NCBI GenBank assembly: GCA_008828725.1
Contig: MEHQ01003738.1
Span: forward strand, 177,425 to 241,424
Direction of reading: 5' to 3'
DNA: 64,000 bases
Source of the DNA: Saccharina japonica
Lineage: Eukaryota; Sar; Phaeophyceae; Laminariales; Laminariaceae
Numbering within the stretch: position 1 is the stretch's first letter; every line of letters starts with the position of its first letter. Shown here piece by piece: positions 11,950 to 22,200 of the stretch. The position numbers were made by a program, and so were the translations under genes. The notes beneath the pieces are model-generated. The model saw only the letters and a list, made by a program, of their open reading frames with translations. It did not search any database and was not told the origin of the DNA.

Positions 11950-12140
11950 CGCAACGGTTGGTTGTCCAGCTTCCACTGTCTTCGAAGCAGCCCTTCGCGT
12001 CCGCTCCTTCGCCCCCCTCCCTCGTCGAGCTCACCACCAGTAGCAATCTGCTGGCGTTGCGTTCAACGAGGGCGGGGGCGGAGGGGCGGAGTCGAGCGGC
12101 TGATTCGAAGACAGTGGAAGCTGGACAAACCGATCGTTCG
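11950..12140. mobile_element. foldback MITE of the CTTCGAAG family, best copy
   Basis: Perfect 21-bp inverted ends: CCAGCTTCCACTGTCTTCGAA starting at 11966, and its reverse complement ending at 12124. Weaker inverted similarity reaches outward to CAACGG/CCGATC. The arms continue inward (GCAGCCCTTCGCGTCCGCTC against GAGTCGAGCGGCTG) to a centre near CAGTAGCAATCTGCTGG. The long open frames on both strands come from the foldback. Confidence 0.85.
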
Positions 12141-12264
12141 GTAAAGCCGCCTTAACCACCCCCCCATTTCTGGAACCAGCAACGGTCTGCGGGTGTAGGG
12201 TTGCTTCGTTGAGTATATAGTATGTTCGTTGATATTACTACTGCAGTGTTTTTACATTGTAGAA

Positions 12265-12382
12265 GTCGTAGGGGGGGGGGCGGTGTACTTCATTTTCATG
12301 CATGGCCGTAGTCGTATGACCATAGACCCTCGCATCCCTACAATGCCGGGACGGAACATGTCGGGTTTTCAGGGGGGGGGGG
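12265..12382 (-). mobile_element. LINE 3'-tail fragment between poly(G) tracts
   Basis: Starts after a G run (GTGTACTTCATTTTCATGC), contains GACCATAGACCCTCGCATCC and ACAATGCCGGGACGG, and ends at a second run of more than 10 G. It aligns with the tails at 3.3, 3.7 and 54.2 kb and is nearly identical to the piece at 61.3 kb, so it is a related subfamily. Confidence 0.7.
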
Positions 12383-12920
12383 GTAGGTCAGTAGTGTAGA
12401 ACAGCTGATTCTTCTATTCGATAATTGCCTTTCCGATGAGAATGATGATCGAAATTGCTCGTTTTTGTTTTTTTCAAGAGTTGATATTTCCTTCGCAGTC
12501 AAAGTTTAACCTATACTGCTGTAGAGGATATAAATTGGTGATAGGTATCGATTCCACTGAAAAAAAATCAAAATCAGCCGCCTTGGCAGGCTCGTAATAC
12601 AGAGGATATGAGAAAATAGGTATTTACCGATTTTCTTAGATCTTCGGTATCTCGAGACTGCCAACCAATAATGCTGATTTTAAGTTTTATGGGTGTGATC
12701 GACAGCTGTCACGAATGACTATCTTTTACAGTGATATGGTTTTTGCTGCGAGGGAAATGTACCTCTTGAAAAACGAAAAACAAAATAATTTCGGTTATCG
12801 TTCTCGCCAGAAAAACTATTATCCTTTAGGAAAATCGGCTGTTGTACGTATAGGGTCGAGGTGCCGGTGCAGCTCCACTGCCGCAGGCTGATGGTGCCCC
12901 ATGTCCAGCACGCGGTTTGG

Positions 12921-13082
12921 TTGTAGCTTCCACTTTCTTCGAAGCAGCCCTTCGCGTCCGCTCGTTTTGCCCCCTTCCTCGTTGAGAGCACCGCCAGCAG
13001 CATTCTGCTGGCATTGCCCCCCACGAGGAAAGGGGCGAAGGGGTGGAGTCGAGCGGCTGATTCGGAGACAGTGGAAAGGTGC
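12921..13082. mobile_element. foldback MITE of the CTTCGAAG family
   Basis: Arms CTTCGAAGCAGCCCTTCGCG and GGAGTCGAGCGGCTGATTCG with a CAGCAGCATTCTGCTGG centre, as at 11.95 kb. The ends are less perfect. Confidence 0.8.
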
Positions 13083-13345
13083 AACCGATTTGCTCGATGG
13101 GACCGCCAAAACTGCCGTAGTCGTGGCCTGAAAAATGACTGTCTGGGGGGTCTGGGGGGTTACTTCGTTGGGCGCTTTTGCAGGCACGGGTGTAGTCGAG
13201 TCGAGCGGCCGATTCGGCGACGTGGAAAGGTGCAACCGATTTGATCGATGGGACCGCTAAAACTGCCGTAGTCGTGGCCGACAAATTACTGTGTGGGGGT
13301 TACTTGGTTGAGCGCTTTCGCAGGTACAGGTGTAGTCGAATTTAT
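13075..13345. repeat. ~160-bp tandem duplication next to the foldback MITE
   Basis: AAGGTGCAACCGATTTG..CGATGGGACCGC, ACTGCCGTAGTCGTGGCC and TTACTT.GTTG.GCGCTTT occur at about 13076-13200 and again at 13230-13335, the second after GAGTCGAGCGGCCGATTCGG. A third, more diverged piece lies at about 13730-13860. Probably MITE flank duplicated with the element. Confidence 0.7.
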
Positions 13346-13570
13346 TTTGTTTGTGACGATGATATATATCATCACAGAGATTCGCCCTCGGAGGTTTGCA
13401 TGCGTATGTTTGGAACGGTGACTATGCGGCCTTGTATCGGATAGACCCGGCTCCCAGATAGATGGAGGAGCGGGCGCGTCGGGGTAGGCACATCATACAC
13501 GTTTTTGGGAGGTCGAAATTGTTGTTGCTCTCGCCATCGGTTTATATCGCGCAAAAAAACAAAGCACGGC

Positions 13571-13733
13571 TGTAGTTTCTGCGGTCTTCGAAGCAGCCCT
13601 TCGCGTCCGCTCATTCGCCCCTTTCATCGTTGAAAGCAACGCCAGTAGCGTTCTGCTGGTCTTGTTGTCAACGAGGAAGGGGGCGGAGGGGGGCGGAGTC
13701 GAGCGGCTGATTCCAAGACAGCGGAGAGCACAA
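13571..13733. mobile_element. foldback MITE of the CTTCGAAG family
   Basis: Arms TCTTCGAAGCAGCCCTTCGC and GGAGTCGAGCGGCTGATTCC, centre CCAGTAGCGTTCTGCTGG. Third near-complete copy within 1.8 kb. Confidence 0.8.
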
Positions 13734-14370
13734 CCGATTGTTTTGGGGGGTGTGGAGGCCCGCCTTGGACCTCCGTGCGCGCAGTCGTAAACCGGCGCAG
13801 GTTATTATACTGTCAAGGCTACTTGGTTGGGGTGCTTTTGCAACGTACAGGGTCTACCAGTTGTGCTTTTGTGGCCGGGGATTGTGTCGTAGAGGTTCGC
13901 TCGTAGATAATTGCGGTGTATGCTTAAGATGGCGAAGGGCGAGTGCTAGCACGTACGATATGGGGGTATATAGCACTTTATTTTGCCTCGTGCGGAAAAT
14001 GTTTATGGCTGATCGGGCCCCTTAACTCAATCAGTATCGTTGGATGGAAATACCATTAGTAATAATAGCGTGTTCGTGATATACCTATTTTATGCTTTTT
14101 GGTATTGCTCATCTGCTTTTGCACTTTTAGCGTCTCTCAAAATCAGATTTCGACTTTCTAATAGTATAGAGCTCAGCCTCGGGAAAATTAGCCGCTACCC
14201 CTGTAAGGCACGAGGACGCATCGGGCGAAGTCGGCGCCAAGTGACTCGGAGAGGGGGGGGGTTGCGGTACAGGAAGAGCGTATGATCTGACACAGTAGCG
14301 GGTCGAGGTACAGGGTTCGCCGTTTGTTTCCAGTTGACTCTGTATGTTCTTAACCAATCCACACGGTCGT

Positions 14371-14470
14371 AGGTTTTCACCGTCTCCCAGGCAGCCCTTC
14401 GCGTCTGCTCATTTCGCCCCCCCTTCCGTCGTTGAAATCACGGCCACAGCGGAGGTTCTACAGAGTGGGT
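14371..14470. mobile_element. half copy of the CTTCGAAG foldback MITE
   Basis: Only the left arm is recognisable (GCAGCCCTTCGCGTCTGCTC, CCGTCGTTGAAATCACGGCC). The right arm is missing or too diverged. Confidence 0.6.
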
Positions 14471-14527
14471 AGGTACCCCGGGTTATTAAGAGAACTCCGT
14501 GGCAAGCAAGCCGCAAAAAAAGCTCTC

Positions 14528-14615
14528 TTAACCCATGTTAACGTATCATTTGTTTTGCTATTCTAATTCCAAGTGCTTTATCCTCAAAACCGGAGTGCGG
14601 TGGTAGAATGGTTAA
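14528..14615. mobile_element. TTAA-flanked MITE
   Basis: TTAACCCATG at the left and ATGGTTAA at the right. The inner part (TCTAATTCCAAGTGCTTTATCC, landmark AATTCCAAGTG, and CCTCAAAACCGGAGTG) relates it to the relic at 2.74 kb and to the element at 11209. Confidence 0.7.
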
Positions 14616-14644
14616 CTACGCATTAGTTACTCTTGCGCCCCTAC

Positions 14645-14734
14645 TTTAGCCCATTCAGAACTGAAAAACAAAACCCCAGACTAATTTCAAGTAGTTTGTT
14701 CCCAAATACGTGGAATCAGTTCTCAAGGGGTTAA
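14645..14734. mobile_element. TTAA-type MITE, CAGAACTG subfamily
   Basis: CCCATTCAGAACTGAAAAAC at the left, TCAGTTCTCAAGGGGTTAA at the right, sharing CTAATTTCAAGTAG and CAAATACGTGG with its relatives. The left target site reads TTAG, probably a mutated TTAA. Confidence 0.7.
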
Positions 14735-15007
14735 AAGCACATTGGTCTTATCCCGGGACAAAACGAAAAAACGTTCCCTGATGTATAGGAAAAATTCGAG
14801 CGTAAACGCGATCGCTCATCACTGAAGAGCTTGTATCCAAGTTGATGAGGGTTGTTGGTTGATGCGGGTTTTCGACGTCCCCAGAGAGGCATGCACGCAT
14901 GATACTGATGCACTTCTTGCAACTGCTGCGTTTGAGGCAAGTGATGTGTATAGAGCCCCGCATGTCGTGCTGGAGGGCACAGCAGTTGCACGCCCGCTGC
15001 GCAGGGC

Positions 15008-15243
15008 ATTTTGTTTTTTCCCATCCCATTTATTATCTTCGCACTTCTGTCTTTCTCCGTCCCTACGTACTAGTAGTCGTAACTCAGATCCGTAGTTGTA
15101 AAGTAGGCTCTCCTCTCCCTCCCCCCCCACTACGGTTCTTGCCTTGGTTTTTATCGCGCAGAGGGTTCAGCCTTCCCAACGCTCGTCGATCTTCATTCGA
15201 ATTTTGCTACCACACAGCTCTCGCGATTTCCGCTAGTCCAAGA
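15008..15243 (-). mobile_element. antisense, 5'-truncated tRNA-derived SINE
   Basis: On the minus strand it reads TCTCGCG/CGCGATAAAA, CCGTAGTGGGG, GAGAGCCTAC, ATCTGAGTTACGACTA, GAAGATAATAAATGGGATGG and an A-rich tail, the body and tail of the SINEs at 27.4, 28.2 and 52.45 kb. The tRNA-like head is missing. Copy B of the host repeat is uninterrupted here (about 50866), which proves insertion. Confidence 0.8.
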
Positions 15244-15425
15244 TATGGCTGCAAACCGCTCTATATCGGCGCTCCCGCGGTTTCTATTCGGGGCTTTTTT
15301 TTAGTGATGCATGTGGAGGCATGGCAGGCCCGACTTCTTAAGAGCAGGTTGATGGGATACAAAGAAAAACGCTCGCACTGCATATGTCACTTTGTTTTTC
15401 GTGACTATCCGCCATTTGACCGCTC

Positions 15426-15505
15426 TTAACCCAGTCAGAACTGAAAAATATACCCCACACTAATTCCAAGTAGTTAATACGTGGGACCAGTTAATAAGGG
15501 GTTAA
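15426..15505. mobile_element. 80-bp TTAA MITE with a paralogous empty site
   Basis: TTAACCCAGTCAGAACTG at the left and CCAGTTAATAAGGGGTTAA at the right. It sits inside repeat copy A; copy B reads straight through (CGCTCCTAACCTCCCCTCCGG near 51027-51045, compared with CGCTCTTAAC...CCATCCGG). This fits insertion at TTAA with duplication of TTAA. Confidence 0.85.
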
Positions 15506-16579
15506 CCCCATCCGGAGCTCCAAAGTGGGAAAATATTGAAACGAAATGGCGTTTCCAGAATCAGCCACACGAAGATGATGATTTATTTCTATATCGGACT
15601 CCAACACAAGGAGTTGCACGACAGACGCGTAACTTGAACGTTTAAACACGTTGAACAGTCACATGGGGATAAGAGCACACACGTATCATTTGTTTGTTAT
15701 TATCGCTACAAATGGGCGCCAGAAGGGTTAACTGCCGAATGCGCTTATCTTGGGCGCTCTTAACTCAGGGCACTGACTGTTCTCTTATCTTCCCCGAAAT
15801 CCCTCCCTCCGCCTTTTGGGAGTTTCCTCCTTCCCTCGTATTTCCCCTACCCCCCCCCCCCGCCCCCCCACTCGACCGCTCGCCCACCAACCGACCCGAT
15901 ACCATCGCTCGCCCTGCACCAGCCACCAGCGACGAATATTCCCCCCCAAAACATACAACATTGATCCCCCAAAACAGCTCCAGCCAGCGCTGCTTGCTGC
16001 TGGTGTGCCCAGTGTTTGGCCAACCGGGGCAGCAAGCACAGCAAAGCGTACAACACCTACCTATGATTGACATGTACATATACGCGCCACGCGCTATTAC
16101 CATTTACCTGTGTATACAATTCAACCGACAAGCACGAAACGAAGCGGAAACAGAAACACGCAGAGAAAAAAAAACAAAATGCGACAAAAAATGCTACCAG
16201 GGATAAACAAACGCAACAAAATTCAACAAACCGAAACACAATGCAAGAAGGTTTAAACGAGACCAAAGCACCAACAAAATGAAACTATTGAACAATATGT
16301 AACAAGGAACAGCACAGCGCAACAGCATGTAAGGATCGAACGGTACCCAAGCGCCCACAAAATGCACCTATTATAATAATATACAACAAGGAACACAACA
16401 TCAACAACAGGCAAACTTCAAAGCGCTCGCTCTCCACGCCCACCGTCAGAGATACCACAGACGACAACGAATATCGCGGCTTCCTAGATATTTACAAGTA
16501 CGCAGCTCGGCTTTCAATCTCACACCATCAAAGCTACCCTACATCAACAAACAGCAAACAAGCGCAGGGGGGGGGGGGT

Positions 16580-16950
16580 GAAAGCCCCCAACAAGCTCAG
16601 TCCCGGTACGGTGCAACGTACATACAACGACAGCTGCACTGCGGTGCACACCAGCTAGGAGTTTAGTCCGGCACGGCGCGACGCACATACAACAGCTGCA
16701 CAGCACGCTACTCACACTAGTCAGGAGTAGGACCCTTTAACCTAGCGTACTATAGACGTACCGGGTATGATACGATGCTCTAATGGAGGCACGGCGCCTG
16801 CTTAAGTATGTTAAGCAGCGCCAGCCTCCACCAACAGCATCACAAGCGGGCGGGGGGCTTAGACGGTCCCCAAACAGGGCAACGATCCGTCCCGGCACGG
16901 TGTAGTTAGCGCATGTATGATACGCTATGCACACCAGCCTGGACTAAGAC
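16580..16950. repeat. ~80-bp direct repeats inside copy A
   Basis: Three diverged copies of TCCCGGTACGGTGCAACGTA...ACAGCTGCAC..GTGCACACCAGC (landmarks at about 16600, 16670 and 16890). They lie in the part of copy A that copy B lacks. Confidence 0.55.
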
Positions 16951-17198
16951 GAGCACTGCACGACGACTGCCCCAACAGCCGCCACGCTCCCTCCCGACCC
17001 CCCCCCCTCCCAAAGCGAAAGGCGACATGGTCTCCACCCTGGCGCGGTATAACGCACGTATAGCGCGCACACGAGCCCGGACGAGAGGCTGGAAGAAACG
17101 CCGCCCGGTCGACCCCTTGCCTACACCGTCAACGCTGATCGATGAATATGTCTAAAAGCCACTCTAAGGACGCTGGAACACGACCTTAATATTCCTAC

Positions 17199-17400
17199 GC
17201 TGCTGCTGCTACTACTACTACTACTGTACTACTACTATCAAACTCCTGCTGCTGCTACTGCTACTGCTACTACTACCTCTCCTACTACTACTACTATTGC
17301 TGCTGCTGCTACTACTACGACTGCTACTGCTACTACTGCTTCTAACATTGTTTTGGCTGCTACTACGACTGCTACTACTACACTTACGACTGTTACTACT
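17199..17400. repeat. CTG/CTA trinucleotide microsatellite
   Basis: About 200 bp of CTG and CTA triplets with few breaks. The valine/alanine-rich open frame on the minus strand is a by-product. Confidence 0.95.
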
Positions 17401-17999
17401 AGAGTATTATTACTAACCTTAAACCAACCAATTGATGTTTCACAGCGCAAGGTAAGAGAGAAAACAATTCAAGAAGAAGGCCCATGAGCGAGCTCCCGAG
17501 AAACAATTGTCGGCCTGAGGACAAGACAAGCTCCAAGAGAGATCGACCTCTTGCCTCCTACCGCAGTTTATATGTACCACCTTCTACCTTCTCTACGAAA
17601 CCCCACAAAAAAACAAAACATGGCGGGCGAGCCATATCCATAATCTGTGCCCCCTTCTGTCCAGCTCCGAGGGAAGAAAAACAAATCAGTACCCTATTTT
17701 CTCTTCAGAAAAACAAAACAAGATGGGAGAATAATTTATTTACCAGCAACCCAACTCCAAAATACAATTCGTTTTTTTTTCCCAATCCCAACCCCCCCCC
17801 CCCCCCCCCAAATGACGGGCGAGTCATCTACCCCCTCCAATCCAATCCAATCCAATCCAACAAAATAAAATCCAACCTTCCCTCCTTCCTCCCATCCATT
17901 CCTCCATTCTGCTCCCCCTCCAGGGTAGGATAGGAAAGTTATGTTGGGGACGGAAGGAAGAGGTGTGTCCCTACGCCTCGTGCACACCTTGCCGAGCCC

Positions 18000-19265
18000 A
18001 GGCCGATAAGATAATAGCCCGAAGGCTTAGCCCTCTCGCCGACTACCTGAATAGGAGATTTTAGGGGCGTCTCCTATCCTCCTTATGCTCCAGACCACCA
18101 CCGCCACCGCGTAGGTCGAAAGGTAGCAGCTCTCAATGGCGGGACTTTAGTAACCTAGAAAAACACACACCGTAGCTTCGAGTTACAAGAGTAATTCGCA
18201 CTGACTGTTAATCGAACCCTGACGAAGGGTGCAGCCCCACGAAACCTGGGCACGTGATCCCCAATGCGACATCACGGACGCCCCAAAAAAACACAATGTA
18301 CTTAGCCTGGACATGCTCATTCCATACGCAAAGATAACGAGATTTGGATGAATCGCAACCTGCACCTATCTCTTCAAAGTTTTTTTCGGAAAATCTGGCT
18401 ATTTGCACGCAACGATGCCGTTCAGTAGCTCAAGGCCTCCACCGTTCGCAGAAACAATGGAATCTGCACGTGCCCTACAGCAGTGGCCTTTAACGCTTAC
18501 CGGTACACCTACTGCTGTAATTGTGACAGCGGTGGCAATATCGGGTGTCCGTTTCGTGTGAAAAACAAAATGGCTACGGCTATAGTCTACCTGGTATTGA
18601 GCTATGACAATCAAACGTATCTCGATCGTACGGCGAACCTAGTCCTATCCTAGATGGTGTAGCACCACAGCTTTGACTGATTCGATACGTGCGGGTAGGG
18701 TAGTCTAGACACGTTGCGTACTTCCAAAGCAACACCAGGGGCGTCTTCATAGCACCGTTGCGCCAAAAATCGAAAACTGACGAAAACTCAAAGGACCTTC
18801 CCATATGCACGAAGACCAAACCGAGAAATCCTTGTTAGACTTGTAATATGTTGGGATATTCAAGCTACCAAGATTTAAAGTAGCAGTGTCAAGTTCTTTG
18901 CCGCTATTGCGTTTTTCATATACTAGCAATTTACGCCAATATACGTCGTGGTCGTTCATGAACTCCCGGCTACGAACGGCAGGAGTGCCACGGCCGCAAA
19001 CCGAAGAGTAAAAAGACGACAACAAATCCTGTTTTCTCTCCTGTACCCCGCACCTCGCACACCCGACGTTCACGTGTCTAAACGTCGACAGCGCCGCGAT
19101 CGGCACATTCCGGTACAATCAGCAACTAACAGCACAACCCATCCCCTCCATCGCTGCACACCCACCGATGCTCCTCAGCTACGCCTCAGAACCGTGGGAA
19201 TGGCCAACGGCAATTTCCCTCCTAGACATACAACCCCCCCCCCTACACCCCACCTACCCCCTTCG
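18000..19265. other. no supported gene; downstream flank of the minus-strand gene
   Basis: Unremarkable mixed sequence. It contains one TACCTGGTA word (18588) and no repeat shared with the window. The 3' UTR of the minus-strand membrane-protein gene must lie in its right part. Confidence 0.5.
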
Positions 19266-19270
19266 CCACC

Positions 19271-22200
19271 TCAACCCTCCCCCCCCCCGGTGTCATCCTC
19301 CGGCAAGATTGAGCGCTTTCGGTGCTTGCGCCCTGCACGGTGCATCTTCTTGCCACGGCGGTTCTTCGGCTCGCCCTGCTTGTCGCCCCCGGCACGGTCT
19401 TCGTCCTTCTCGTCCACGCCATCGTCGGCTGCGGTGGCCTCCGGCTCCTCACGGGGCTGCCGCTGGCGCGTCGACCGCTCCGCCTCTGAACCGCTGCCGG
19501 CCTTCTTCTGTTTGACGTCTCGCGCGGCGTCGCGGTCGAGAGCGCCGAGCTCCCGGCGAACCTCTTCCCGAACCTTCTCCTGGACACGCGCGATGACGTC
19601 CTGCATCTCACTCTCCGTCATGTGGTACTTGGTGCTCGCCGATCGACGCTCGACACGGCAAACACGCAGGAAAAACCAGCAGACCACGCAGGCGGTGGCT
19701 GCTGCAGCGAGGACGGGGGCACCACAAGCAGAGCCTCCCAAGTGCCTGCAAGCGTCACCAGCATGGGTGTATGTGGGTCGTCGCCGGGGAAAGCGGCCGA
19801 GGGCAGGCGGCGGGGGGGGGAGCGGTGGGGTAGAGGGGGCTCACGACATCTATCCGCAGTATAGCGTGAATGCCGTCGAACCAACGGAGGGCATACTTGC
19901 AGGGCTAGGGCGAGGCCGTACGCAAGCCTTCCAACCACAGCGGGTGTTAGCTGTGGTAACTATTAATATTGTGGCCGTACATTCGTTGTGCTATGTCCAC
20001 GTTGTTCTCCATCGCGATAGCATACCAGGTATATAGCAAAGTGATGCTGCACAACTGGTACCTATCCCGTTCACATTATACTTGCAGTCAACAGTGCTTA
20101 CTATTTTGAAATTGTGCTTAGGCAAGCGCTCCGGAGTGTACGAAATCCACACGCCACTTGAGAACATCGTTTTTAGCGGGAGAGCAACTCCACCTGGCGC
20201 GGGTGGGGTAGGGTGCAAACACTCGTACAGCACAACAACAGTGCCCTTTCTTTCCCCTTGCAGCGAACGGATAGATGGCACGTTACAACTAAATCCCCTG
20301 CGCGGGGAAAGCGCTTGCCAGGTACTTATCACTACGATAGTACTTTTCCCAATAGTCGGAAACACGTGAACAGAAAAAAAACAAAAAAATATTAAACCGT
20401 TGTCATCTTTGCGTCAGCATTGTCGTTCAAAACGGTAGCGATACCGCCTGGTAGAGTCAAATGGCCGTTGCTCGTCGGATCTCTTCACCAACGTACTGAC
20501 TCAATTTAGAAGGGAAATAGTGCCACAAACCACCACACGGGAAATGGCGACACATCTTGTCGTGAGATCTGCCGCCCATAATAACAGAGCAGAAGGGGGC
20601 GATGGAAAATACGCTCGCCCAGCGGGTGGGCCACAAGGATACTAATAAACAACACACGTCAGTCATCTCCCAACACAGCGACGCTCGCGGCCTTAGCCGC
20701 TCTCCCGGGAAGGCTAAATGGATGCCCGCGGCCCAAGCCACACTCCCAGCAGGGCTCACTGAATATGCCAGTGGGCCCTTTGAATTTAAGAAGACACTAT
20801 AAATAATGACCATCGGTCAGGAGCACGGCCGTTGAAATTACGGCTCGTCGACATTTGTTGGTGCGGGCACGTTCTCAACTCGTTCGGGTTTGCACATGCA
20901 TGTGGCCGTCGGAAAATGTCCTTGCAATTCGCCTGGCGCGGGTGGTACTTGGTACGCGACCGTTATCACACAGCTACACGGCCCATGTAAGCTACAGCAC
21001 TATTAATAGCTGCTGCTGAAGTATGCCTTGAACGAGTTTTCTGAGCTCTATTAATAACTCGATTCGATATTCTGATTTTGGTTAGAAAAAAAACAAACCC
21101 TCCACGACTTTTTCAACCGAGATTAAATTATAACCGAGTTCACGCCTCCCTACAACGGAGTGTCCTAGTAGTTGACGCATAATCTGGCCAGTCAAACGGT
21201 CTTTCTGTCAGATACCTGCCTGCGCCTACGCTATTTTGTCGGGTCCTCGTACAGCTATGGTAAAAGTAGCGTGTTTGCCCATATTGTGTCAATAACCCGT
21301 CAATACAATGTCTGTGTTGTCATTACTGTCGGTGTTGTTTCATTGAAAACAAACGTCGAAATTAATCGAAGAAAACAAAAACAAGCACACAAGAGTCAAT
21401 TCAAGTCGTGGTCGCGGTCCAGAGCTCGAAAGGGGAAGCGTACTACCAAAACGATTTTTTTCACGAGGGGATGAGATTGCAGCTACCGCATAGGCCCTGC
21501 GGCTAAATTCAACCACGGCAAGAACAGGACGTACTGCAATACTTCATTTCACCGCGGGAAAATCGACGGTCGAGTTGAATATTTTGTTTTAGCTACCAGT
21601 ATCTCTGTTGCACAAACAACGGCAACAGCCCAAGCTTAAAAAAGCTGCGATACTCACAATCTCCAGTTATATTGCCTTGCGTCATGGTTTGACAACTGTC
21701 CGCCGGCAGGAGGATCCCACCGACGAGCTGGGCGTCTCGTACTTCGCGGTCCTATCATGGCTCTGGGTGTCGCTTCAAGACCTTCTCGCGCGGGTTCAGA
21801 CTTTTGTGCTTTCCAACCTTGGTGACACCTGGGAATTCCAGCGTGGCTGCATGTTCTTGGAGGACCAAGACTATGCGGCGACGCTGGGATGCCCACGTGC
21901 CATCGAGGTTGGAGGGCACAAAACCCTCAAGCCGCGCGAGGAGTTCTTGCCAGCGAAACCCAGGCACGATGGGAACTCGAAGCACGAGGCGGCCAGCTCC
22001 TCGATGGGGTCTTTCTGCGGGCGCAGGGTTGCCAAAGCACGACACAAGGCGATAGGACGTATCTACCAGGTATTATTGACTAGCCCGCCCATTCGACTCA
22101 CATCCACATCGTCGAGAGCTGGTCGAACGCCACATCCAGCGCTGCGGTGATCCAAGGCAGGACCAGGCTCAAGATCATGTCGCCACGGAGGGAGGCCCAC

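Larger units (their letters stand above)
14840..18000. repeat. dispersed ~3 kb repeat, copy A
   Basis: Collinear with three blocks at 50.69-51.72, 53.76-54.2 and 59.92-60.6 kb. Landmarks in order: CCAGAGAGGCATGCACGCAT, GGCTGC.AACCGC, GGGATAAGAGCAC, ATCTTCCCCGAAATCCC, CACGCCCACC, a poly(G) tract at 16567-16578, GTCCCGGTACGGTGCAACG, ACATGGCGGGCGAGCCAT and ACGCCTCGTGCACACC. By-eye identity is 80-90%. The 170-codon open frame at 15694-16206 is weakly matched in copy B, but I see no protein family. The block 16635-17420 is absent from copy B. Class of the repeat unknown. Confidence 0.85.

Noticed and set aside
11829-12155. Open frames across the foldback MITEs (for example 108 codons)
   Set aside because: Open on both strands because of the GC-rich inverted arms; the same frames recur with every MITE copy.
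15694-16206. 170-codon ORF in repeat copy A as a real gene
   Set aside because: Proline-rich, with the matching frame shortened in copy B and no codon-position bias between copies that I can see.
18948-20036. 362-codon plus-strand open frame, the longest in the window
   Set aside because: It is antisense to the terminal exon of the minus-strand membrane-protein gene. Codon pattern, membrane helix and coiled coil favour the minus strand; the plus product is a Ser/Arg/Pro-rich shadow.
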